Of a stretch of 64,000 bases of DNA, positions 45,351 through 54,499 are shown in pieces (position 1 is the first letter of the stretch; each line of letters opens with the position of its first letter). This stretch comes from Phytopythium helicoides. Lineage: Eukaryota > Oomycota > Peronosporomycetes > Pythiales > Pythiaceae. The notes under the pieces are model-generated. The model worked only from the letters and a program-made list of their open reading frames with translations. It made no database searches and was not told the origin of the DNA. The translations under genes and the position numbers were made by a program. The stretch is taken from the NCBI GenBank assembly GCA_024867545.1, contig JANFNE010000001.1, positions 1,798,001 through 1,862,000 of the forward strand, given 5' to 3'.

Positions 45351-47088
45351 TCACTTTCGCAACGGTGGGTGTGTGGATGACTTCACCGGCAAACTGCGCA
45401 CAGCCTCAAGCGCTAGTCGGATAGCATCGACGGGCGGCAGTTCATGCTCGGGAGCGTCAACATCGCCCTTTGACACCCCGGAGCTTAGCATGGCGAGTGC
45501 TACTCGTGCCGTGACTTCGATCATCTCAACAAAAACGACGCCTTGGTCTTCGGGCAACGTTAACTCACGCGCAGCGACTACGCTCTGCTCCACGGCAGAC
45601 CGAAAAACGAGATCGTGACTGGTCGGCGGTCCCGAGCAAAACATGCCGCAGTCGTAAAGCAAGCTCTTAAGAGCTGCGGCTGAGAGTAGTGCCGGCCAGG
45701 TTGGCGTTTCTCCTTGAGTCGACAAAGGAACCGGTGACATGGGAAATTCCTGAGCATAACGTGTGTAAAGCTTGAGCAGTTTAGGTTTTGCTGACAGCAC
45801 TCCTGCAATCACACGCTGCAAACATCGTGAGTCGCCATATCCAGTCAAACATTATTGCTTCTGCAATACTCACGTCGTCATGTGTGAGATCGCGTACAGG
45901 CCCAGAGGTAAGCCGAGCGACGGCAGGCACAACATGCTGTTGGAGCTTTTGCTCTACGGCATCGCGGACATTGGCAACTCCACTCGCACCGACCAAGACA
46001 CGGACGAGTGCGTGCAAGAAGCCTGCACGGGAGAGTGTCGCGCCGCCATCAGCCGGAGACACAAGCGCAGGGTCATGGAGTCTTAACGTCTTGCCTAGAG
46101 CTTTTTCAATCCCCTGCTGGTCGCTCGGGGATGTGATCTCCGCCAGCCCGCACTCGTGGCACAAGTGTGCAAACTCTGGTCCCGTCATGCCGTACCCAGT
46201 CTCGCTACTCCCCGTTGCGTAATGCCGGTATGCTGCGTTGAGTTGAGAAAATTGTGCGAGAAGCACGTCTCGAATGGAATCTTTTGCTTTCCCGCTTGGA
46301 TCTCCAAGTGCATCATCGGTACGCATGCGACCCCAGTCGAACATGAAGGCCGCCTCTGCTTCCATTTCAGACAGGAACTGCCCTGACGCAACCTGCTGCA
46401 GCATCTCGCAACGCGCGTACTCTTTCATGTCGTCTTCAAGATTTGATTCCGTGTGTTTCGCATCTGCAGACTGCCCCTTCTCGGATTTGGCATCCTCGTG
46501 TTTCGCCTCGCTCGATCCGAAGTCGCTGACATGTTTGGCATCCGCAGACATAATCCCCGTTGAAGACATCCTTTTGGCACTTGTGGTGGTGAACTGTTTT
46601 AGTGAGGACGGAAAGAACGCCTTTAGTGTCCATGGGTGGAGCTGTGGTGCTCCAAGTTCATTCACTGGGACTTCTTGCTGTTGCGAATAGAGACTTTAGC
46701 TTAGATCATCCACGAAGAAGCCATAAAGCGTGATACGGTACCTGTAGAGTGACTGTGAGCACCTCGCCGTCTTTACAAACTTCTCCAATCTGCTTGTCGG
46801 GTGCCACTACTTGACCATTCTACTCTCATTGCGTACCGACATGATGTTAGCATTGAAATCATAGTCAATCATATGGTTCAAACAAAATGTACTCACCGCT
46901 TTTGCCACACCTGCTGGTAGAAAGAATCCTCGACGTAGATGGGCGTCTTCCCTCGTTCGGCAGCGACCATGAGGAGCTGCTAACGCATATCTCTGTGCGA
47001 CAGCAAGTGACAGCCATCGACACGTCTGACGACCATCACCACACGGCACCACAAGCTGTAGTCCGTGCACCTTCACCAGAACCTTCAT
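45351..47088 (-). CDS. Uncharacterised protein, possibly with an N-terminal ubiquitin-like fold
   Basis: Four exons on the minus strand were read: 47088-46897, 46819-46742, 46677-45874 and 45815-45351. They give 512 residues with phase-0 junctions. The first ~90 residues (starting MKVLVKVHGLQLVVPCGDG and ending APDKQIGEVCKDGEVLTVTL) have the alternating strand pattern of a beta-grasp/ubiquitin-like domain. A Lys/Asp/His-rich linker follows, then two helical regions without recognised motifs. The second exon boundary (TAG|AAT at ~46820) is the least certain. Nothing suggests a membrane location. Confidence 0.55.
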
Positions 47089-47240
47089 GCTTGGAAGCAA
47101 AAATGGGGAGAAACGAGTAAAGCGGCGCGGCGGTTGCTAACCTTTTGAAAATAACCAGCGCGAAACATGTATTCAAGGCAATAAGTTAGATCATAAGCGC
47201 TATGTAAATGTGGTCGCGTTGCGACGTTTCTTCGCCATGG

Positions 47241-49015
47241 TTAAGCATCCAACAGCTTTGACTCAACGTGTCGGCCAGCAAACTTGCACGGGCGAGACGA
47301 CAAGTCACGCTTCTGGCAGCAGCTCCACTGGTAGCCCTCGAGAGGGTATGGCCGTGCAACGAATCGCCCAGGGTGATACGAGCATGCGAGCGATGAGTTC
47401 GACTTGGCTGTGAAAGTTTCACTGCAGTTGCGGCAGCGGCGAGGGCGATACATTCCCTCGAGTTCCTTTGCAATCTCAGCACGGTCCCTATTGCCGTTCA
47501 AAGAAACGGTTAGGAAATGCCAATCCGCAATGGCAAAAGCTGAACTTACTTGGCGCGTTGCTTGTCGCGGTAAGCTTCGTCTGACTTCACCTTGCGCAGA
47601 TATTCCTTCTGCGCATCGAGTAGTTTGCTTTGGAGTTCATCAACCTGTCGCTCGAGCGACTCGATTCGACCCTTGGATGAATCGTCCATGCGCGATAGGC
47701 ACTTGACCTCAGTTTTCTTCGACCGCAATTTCTCTTGTTGTAGAGATACCTGCTCTTGGGTGTCTGCGAGTCTCGCTGTGAGGTCTTCGACTTTATCGGT
47801 CAGCCGAGAGACGTCCTTCGCCAGCTGAGCGTTTGTCTCGCGCAAATCCTAGACGAATTGATGTGAGAGCGAGTCCTGTCAAGGTAACATTGGCAACGAT
47901 GACATACACTGATGGTTCGCTCCTTCTGTCGAAGCTTGGACTGCACCGTCTCGACTTCTACGTCTAAGGCGTGAATGCGGAAGTTTGCCGTCTGTATGAA
48001 ACAGGAATAGTTAGGATTGAAAAAGAGACCATGAACTAGTTGAAGTACGAACCTGCTTCTCAGTCTTTGCTGACTCGAGCTCCTTTGACAAAGACTCTCT
48101 GCATTGCCACCCAGCCGTGGCATGTTAGCACCTTGCAGTAGTGCATTGGGTCATCACTTAGTCGTACCGCTTCTTTAGCTCTTGAAGAGCTGTTTTGTTT
48201 TGACCACGTGCTGACTCCCACGCGGACTCGACCGCCTAAAGGCGATGTTCACACAAAAAAGTTATAAACACTGGTGCGATCTTTTGGATAACGATAAACA
48301 ACGTACAGCAAGCCGGATAGACAAGTTCTTGACCTCTTCAGCGCGATCAGCTGCTGCCTCCTCGGCACTGTCTAGTTTTTTCTTGAGTTTTTGATTCTTT
48401 TCTTTGAGCTCCAATATGGTGTTTTCATGCTCGATAGCCACGACTTCCATCCTGCTCACTCGGACAATATTAATCTCGTGATATCTTCACGGGAATTCAA
48501 AGCTATGCACTCACTCTCGGAGTTTTTCCTTTTGGCGTGCATTGCGCTTCTGCGTGTCTTCAAGCTCTTTCAGCAAATCGAGACGCTTCTACTCGGCCGT
48601 TGTTAGTCAACACTTTGTCAAATATATCGCACAAAGAGCCTCATACCTCAGTCTCGTCCTTGATGTCCGACACTTGGTCAGTGAGAAAGGCGTTCTCTCG
48701 CTCGAGAGTTGCTGCTCGTTCACATTCGCGCTCGTACTTTTTCATGTACTGCTCCAGGCGAGTTGTGGCTGCGATCTTTTCCTTGTGCTCAATCTTCCGA
48801 GCCGCAACCTCCTTGGCGACGACATCGTCTGTCGTTTCCTTGTATCGCTGTAGGACGCGCAGCTCACCCAGTAGTTTGGCCCGTTCAAGTCTCAGATCCT
48901 GGTGATCGGAGAGCAATGACTGGTACTGCTCCTCAAGGCCACGCGCTTTCCGCTTCCACATCTCCTCAGTCACACTCCATGGCTTCTGCATCCACGACTC
49001 GCCTACATCGGGCAT
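47241..49015 (-). CDS. Coiled-coil protein with C-terminal Cys/His module
   Basis: Eight exons on the minus strand: 49015-48647, 48588-48515, 48451-48307, 48235-48168, 48098-48053, 47991-47908, 47848-47550 and 47487-47241. They give 443 residues with consistent phases. Residues ~15-370 are nearly continuous heptad-type coiled coil (for example LELKEKNQKLKKKLDSAEE and LTDKVEDLTARLADTQEQV). The last ~70 residues hold a putative zinc module: CRNCSETF, then CSYHPGRFV, then WSCCQKRD and a final CKFAGRH. A frame continues upstream of 49015, so a further 5' exon is possible. Architecture suggests a scaffold, perhaps ciliary or centrosomal, but no ortholog was identified. Confidence 0.65.
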
Positions 49016-49324
49016 GATAGGCGTAGAGCGCAAGTAGCGCTGGAGGTGTTCGGTAGGGCTCTCTTGGTGATTTACTTGCGCTTGTGTTCAAATGAAATGC
49101 GAATGCAGATGTGCTGGCGAGCCCACGCAGAAGCGTCAAAGTAATTTTAGCCAAGGTATGTGCTAGCAGGAAGGCGACAAGAGCGAGAAGAACGAAGTTT
49201 GAGGCAAGGTCAGAATGGGGTGAAGGGCAAGAATAGGAAGATGACATGTTGGCGTATAAATACCTCAAAAGCGCTGGTGATGGAAATCGTAAGGATGCAT
49301 TGTTTTCGTTGTGAACAATTGCAA

Positions 49325-51552
49325 TCAATCGTCGTCTTCATCGAGGTCGTCCAAGTCAGGCATGACGCGGCCTGCGTGTATTTCACCTCCATTTGCGGGC
49401 GGCGCGTCATCGCTGTCACTATTGTCGCTTTCGTCTTCATCCAGTTGCGGAAGCACGCGTCCAGCATGGGCTTCCTCTACTTGCTCCTGAATAGCACTTC
49501 TGTCCGTCTCTTCGTTGCTTGATTCAACCTCCTCTTCACCTTCAGAAGATGAGCTGCCTTCTTCGAGCCACTCACCGAACTTGTCTGCGCGAGTTTGCTC
49601 CTCCTTTTGGCTTTCTCGGTGTGTGTAATCTGTGCCATCCCAGAAGCCGCACTCGAGCTTCCGACCAGCAAAGAAGCGCCCATTCATGACGTCCACACAG
49701 GTTGCGGCACTTCCGCTTGATGCGAATTTGATAACCACGACTCCGTCCTTGTGCTTTGGAAATAATGTGATCTGATGCGGTAGAGCAAATAACAAACAAT
49801 TCCATGAGGAATACTTTTCAGCATAGAAAGAGGAGAGTACCCACCTTTGAGACTTCACCGATCTTTGCGCACTCTTCATTGATATCCGCCTCTAGCTCCT
49901 CTTCGTACTCTTTGTCTAACGAGAACCCAAACACGATTAGCATCTGAACGGCAGTCGAAATATAAACTGATCGAGAAAGATCCACGAACCAGATATCTCT
50001 TCAGGCGTGAACATGTGCTTGATAACAACGATGCGAAGACCCGCACGGTCTCCATCCTCTCCTTCATTCCACGACAGAGCCTGTTGCAAGCAGTGAGCAC
50101 TCGAACTGTTACGAAAGCCCATTCGGAAATGGCAGAACTACAGATTCTTGACCTTTTGCTGCTCGATGAGTTTGACTTTTGCACGGGCATCGATCTTTCG
50201 CTTCTTTTGTTTAACGAACTCACTTCCTTTTTGCTTGAACTCGGCAGGAGCAACATCAATTGGCCAACTGCACCAAACCACAGTAAGCAAACGAACACGC
50301 AAAATTGGACATTAGATACCATCAGCACGTACTCAGGTCGAATCTCTGACTTGTGAAGCAGCGTGATCGCCAGCTCAACCGACGCTTCTTTCATGAAGCA
50401 CACTGACGCATCACCCTGCACTTGTAAGTTAGCGTCACATAATTTAATGAAAGTTGCTCGCTCGCCACCGGCAACTTACATTTAGCCCGCCAAACTCCTT
50501 GTTTTTGTACAGCTTGATGCGCGGCTCGCCAGTGGTTACGTCTTGCTGGATGACGCCACACTTGCTGAAGTAGTCGTGCACTTCCTGTACAGTCACGTCC
50601 AGAGGAAGACCGTTGACATACACCCATGTGTTCTTCTTGGTTGCCTTCCACTTGTCTCCCTTCTTCTTCTTCTTCTTTCTCTTCTTCTGTTTGGTATCTG
50701 CGTCACCGCTGTTTCCGTTGGAAGCATCTTCACCCAATTGCTGCTGGATAAGCGCTCCTGTAGGATCCACAGAATGCTGCTTTGGATCGAGAGTTGCAGA
50801 TGCCTTGTCTCCGCTGACACCACCCAACTTCTGGTCCAACTCTCCAGCAGCTTCTCTCAAAACCGCAAGATCATCCTCGATCTTCTCCTCTGGCGTGATC
50901 CACTTGTTGCTCTCACTGTCAAAGACGTACTGTTTCCCGTCTTCTGCCACAAATGCCTCAACGTTGCTGTCACCACCAGGATCTCTTGTCAGCACGACTC
51001 GCTCGGAACTCTCGCGTTCACCGTCACCAGCAAAGACGTACGCCTCCTCGTAGACCTGGTCGGCAGCCTTCACCTGCTCGATCTGGCCCGCCAGCTGCGC
51101 CTCCCGGTCCATCTCGCTGTTGGCCTCCTGCAGGAACTCCTTGAGCGCCGGCACTTCACCTATGCGCGCACACCGTCAGCCACAGCCACTCGCCAATGGA
51201 AAACCGCCCAGCGCCACGTACTCACTGGCTGCCACTCGGGCATCTCCTTGCGCCAGACCATGGTCATGCCGTCCACCTCGCCGTCCGCGAACAGCGCCAG
51301 CAGCTGCTGCGTGGTCACGGGGCCCTTCTGCTCGCCCTCGTCCGGCAAAAAGTACCAGAGCGCGGCCCAGACGCCCCAGAAGCTCGCGAACGGCTCCACG
51401 CTCGACGCCGGCGCCCATTCGGCGCGCCCCGGCGCCCACACGAGCTGCTCGGACTGCAACAGGCCCTTACGCAGCAGCCGCTTGAGCACGTCGGCGCCCA
51501 GTGGGCCCTTCTGCAGCCCCGCCGCGTCCAGGTACAGCCAGCCCTCCTCCAT
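49325..51552 (-). CDS. HTATSF1: Tat-SF1/Cus2-like splicing factor with two N-terminal GYF-type domains
   Basis: U2 snRNP-associated factor. Seven exons: 51552-51222, 51159-50480, 50415-50333, 50267-50153, 50080-49990, 49915-49845 and 49753-49325. They give 599 residues with all phases matching. The N-terminus has two GYF_2-like modules, GWLYLDAAGLQKGPLGADVLKRLL and WYFLPDEGEQKGPVTTQQLLALF, each with a downstream LVW/MVW-x(5-6)-EW core. Then comes DGKQYVFDSESNKWITPEE, as in Tat-SF1, a Lys-rich stretch, RRM1 (NTWVYVNGLPLDVTVQEVHDYF) and RRM2/UHM (RIVVIKHMFTPEE ... GRFFAGRKLECGFWDGTDY). The acidic C-terminus (DLDDLDEDDD) also fits. It shares a 140-bp divergent promoter with the MoaE gene. Confidence 0.9.
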
Positions 51553-51597
51553 GGTGGCGAAAGTGCGCCGCCAAGGTTTCCCTTGAATCTTTGCGCT

Positions 51598-51645
51598 CTC
51601 CCATTGGTCAAAATATATTTATAGATGATTTATAGCCAATGGGAG
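51598..51645. promoter_or_regulatory. Perfect inverted CCAAT pair in a divergent promoter
   Basis: The arms CTCCCATTGG (51598-51607) and CCAATGGGAG (51636-51645) are perfect reverse complements around 28 bp of AT-rich, TATA-like sequence. ATGs of the two divergent genes lie 46 bp to the left and 48 bp to the right of the arms, so the element is almost exactly central. Confidence 0.65.
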
Positions 51646-51692
51646 CGCGCGAAGGACCATTTTGGTCGCCCATTTTCGGATTGAAGGGCGAG

Positions 51693-52289
51693 ATGGCGAG
51701 CGTGACGGTGGCCGAGGCGCTCGAGGCGCAGCAGGCCGCGCTGGACGTCGTGGAGCTGCAGCAGGAGCCGCTGGACGTGCAGCGCGTGGTGGACGCGGTC
51801 TCGCACGCGAGCGCGGGCGCCATCTCGACCTTCGTGGGCACTACGCGCGACAACTTCCAGGGCAAGCGCGTCGTGCGGCTCGAGTACGAGGGCTACGAGC
51901 CCATGGCGGCGTCCGAGCTGCGCAAGATCTGCGCGCAGGCGAGAAGCAGGTGGCCAAGTGTGGTGCGCGTCGCGCTCGTGCACCGCCTGGGCGTCGTGCC
52001 AGTCAAGGAGGCGAGCGTCGTCGTGGCCGTGAGCTCGCCGCACCGTCGCGAGGCCATCGAGGCCTGCGCGTTCGCCATCGACGCGCTCAAGGCCAGCGTG
52101 CCTATCTGGAAGAGCGAGCAGTACGAGGGCGACGACCGTGTGTGGAAGGAGAACGCAGAGTGGCGCGCCAAGACCGAGCCCTCGCTCTCGGCGGCGGCGC
52201 TGGACTCTTTAGCCGCGCACAGCTGCTGTCACGCCAAGCGCGCCATGGAGCCTGCCGACAAGGGCAATGCGCACACGCATGGCCAGTAG
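51693..52289 (+). CDS. MOCS2B: Molybdopterin synthase catalytic subunit (MoaE/MOCS2B)
   Basis: Transfers sulfur, with the small MoaD subunit, to precursor Z in molybdenum cofactor synthesis. Single exon, 198 residues from the ATG at 51693. Family motifs: GAISTFVGTTRDNFQGKRVVRLEYEGYEPMA, VALVHRLGVVPVKEASVVVAVSSPHR, CAFAIDALKASVPIWKSE, and the catalytic Lys region around WKSEQYEGDDRVWKEN. A C-terminal extension of about 40 residues beyond the MoaE core is rich in His and Cys (AAHSCCHAKR ... NAHTHGQ). The gene is divergent from the Tat-SF1-like gene. Confidence 0.95.
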   Translation: MASVTVAEALEAQQAALDVVELQQEPLDVQRVVDAVSHASAGAISTFVGTTRDNFQGKRVVRLEYEGYEPMAASELRKICAQARSRWPSVVRVALVHRLGVVPVKEASVVVAVSSPHRREAIEACAFAIDALKASVPIWKSEQYEGDDRVWKENAEWRAKTEPSLSAAALDSLAAHSCCHAKRAMEPADKGNAHTHGQ

Positions 52290-52734
52290 TTGTCCCGATA
52301 TTCGAGGATTTATTGAACTATGAAGAAGAACGCTTGTAGTTTGTTGTTTCGACATCTGAAGTACTTGAAAGTAAGGTTGAACTTACCAGCAACCTGGTCA
52401 GGAGATCTACGGCACGCGCTTGAGCTCATCACACTGGTACAGCTTTTGCACTGGGTGATGCATTATCGTGACGATGCTATATTTCAACCAGACCGTTGCC
52501 ATTCGATCACTGCCAACATGTTGACAACAAATCGCTTTTGCCAACTTCCGCGGTAACGTCTGTGACGAGGGTGTCAGTATCGTATCTCACAGCCGGCTTC
52601 TCACCAACTTTCAATGCATGTCCATTCCAGATAGGCTGGCATGATTTTGCGTACAGTGTGAATATCGTTATCGAGCTTGAGGCTTCCATTTCAGTCAATA
52701 TATGACCAAAACCAAATCCCCGTCCGTAGCAAAC
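52290..52734. other. Intergenic spacer
   Basis: 445 bp downstream of MoaE and before repeat copy B. Nothing recognised. Confidence 0.5.
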
Positions 52735-53092
52735 GAGAAAGTCGTGTCATCAGCGAGATTTTTGAGATTAAAGTTGTGCACTGTGCTTCGATTGCCAGTC
52801 CGGGTCGCGCGATTTAGACTGCAGTACTTGAAGGTGTCTGGAAGCTCAATCTAAATGAACTCACTCTGATCGCTCCACGCCAAAGAAATGGTAGCTTTGT
52901 GACAACCTCGTCAGTGACCAACATATCACGCGAAAATATCAGCAGCATATCCCATAGCGAGACCCCACTTCACCCAGCAGCTTGAGTCAGCAACGTGTTT
53001 CCCAACTCTTCGATATGCAACATGTCGAACGGGGAGAGCTGAGCAAACGCCTACACTCACTAGTCTACTCAGTGCACCACCGGATTCGAGGG
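52735..53092 (-). repeat. Dispersed 0.36-kb repeat, copy B
   Basis: Inverted counterpart of 38823-39179, 13.9 kb away. Flanking sequences do not match beyond GACTTTCTC on one side and CCTCGAAT on the other, so the visible unit is about 357 bp. Confidence 0.9.
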
Positions 53093-53878
53093 CTTCAGGT
53101 TGGCGAAATCTACAAGACACCGGAGCAACTGAACACTATTCACGTGCTTGCAATGAATCCGAGTCACCCGTCCCGCCGTGCGCTAGAGAATGCACTGGGC
53201 AAACGTGCACGTCCACGTTGAGATAAGCTCAACGAAGACATGAAAAGCTTGAAGCGCGCCAAAGCCGAACACGATTACTATATACCGAATGAAACTTGTC
53301 AACTGCATGAAGATAAGCTGTACCGAGTCGGCATGGTTTGCACATGGCCTCCATGACGTGGTAGAGCGTTTTCATGGTGAGTGAAGGGCCGGCTGCAGAG
53401 CTGACTGATTAGCGAAGATCACCATACCTAATACCACAGTAGCTACACTATATCGAACTAGATAAATGTAGCTTTCACGGCGAGAGCGGAATCCACATTG
53501 GTCGTTACATCTAAATGCTGGTTTCTGGACCTTCGGCGATACGCTCCATGTGAGTTCCAAGACTGTGCAACGCACGCACCATACGCCGTGCGATCGCGTT
53601 TGAAATTTCGCCAGTTTGTAGCATTGGTGCACTGGAACACCGGCTGGTAGCAATCTCGTGAAACGCAAGGGAGGAAGATCCCAATGGATACTCCCTCGTT
53701 GAAGCTGCGCATGTAGCGTCAACGCGGTCAAGCAAGCACACACAAACAGGTCTCGAGTACTCATAGATTCCTTGTTCAAACTGTTATACCGCAGTATGCA
53801 CTGCTTTGGTCATGACACGCACTGCTCTCGACCACGCAACTCGTATCATCGGAGCACATACCTCTAGGCGACGGCGCC
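53093..53878. other. Gene-poor spacer, possibly decayed coding sequence
   Basis: About 790 bp. Overlapping minus-strand frames (53372-53779, 53458-53712) and a plus frame ending at 53221 are not recognisable. The pattern of broken frames suggests remnants of a mobile element next to repeat copy B. Confidence 0.4.
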
Positions 53879-54499
53879 TTACTTGCCCAGCGGGCGGAGC
53901 GGCAGCACGTCGGTCTTCCACGTCGCCTTGTACAGGTCCGCGGCGCCAACGTAGTAGGCAGCAGCGGCCGTGAGGATGCCCGTCCAGCCGCCCACGTGCA
54001 GGGTGTTGTCGCTGTGCGCAAAGTGGCCGGCCGTGAGCAGGACGAACGTGAGCTCGAGCAGCGCGAACACGACGAAGAGCCCCAGGTTGGTCTTGACCGA
54101 GCCGACAAGCATGACGAGCGTGAAGCACGACCACGAGAGCAGGAAGACGCCGAGTGCCTCGTGCACGTTCTCCGCGGGGATCGACGACTTGACAAAGTCG
54201 AGGAAGTACGCGAGCGACATCCAGAAAGCGCCGTAACTCAGGAACGCCGTGCCACCGAACGTGTTGTTCACGATGAACTCCCACACGCCAGCGACCATCT
54301 GCACGAAGCCGCCGTAGAAGAGCGCGAGGCCGAGCACGACCGGCTCGGAGCTGGACGACGGGATGCCCGTGTTGAAGATGGAGAGCACGAGCGTGGTGGT
54401 GGCGAAGGCGCTGAGCCCGAGCGTGCCAGGGTTGCCGAACGGCCGGTGCTCCACGACCGGAGAGCTGTTGAGCACGGGGAGGATCGGCGTGGTGCTCAT
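53879..54499 (-). CDS. Acetate/succinate transporter, GPR1/FUN34/SatP (AceTr) family, paralog 1
   Basis: Six-pass membrane channel/transporter for acetate and related anions, 206 residues, single exon. The family signature near the first helix reads FGNPGTLGLSAFATTT (NPxxLGL). It is followed by GLALFYGGFVQMVAGVWEF, NTFGGTAFLSYGAFWMS and a final GILTAAAAYYVGAADLYK. The short hydrophilic N-terminus begins MSTTPILPVLNSSP. It is highly similar to the divergent copy at 57423. The first codon lies at 54499 with an open GC-rich leader upstream that is probably not translated. Confidence 0.93.
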   Translation of the reverse strand: MSTTPILPVLNSSPVVEHRPFGNPGTLGLSAFATTTLVLSIFNTGIPSSSSEPVVLGLALFYGGFVQMVAGVWEFIVNNTFGGTAFLSYGAFWMSLAYFLDFVKSSIPAENVHEALGVFLLSWSCFTLVMLVGSVKTNLGLFVVFALLELTFVLLTAGHFAHSDNTLHVGGWTGILTAAAAYYVGAADLYKATWKTDVLPLRPLGK

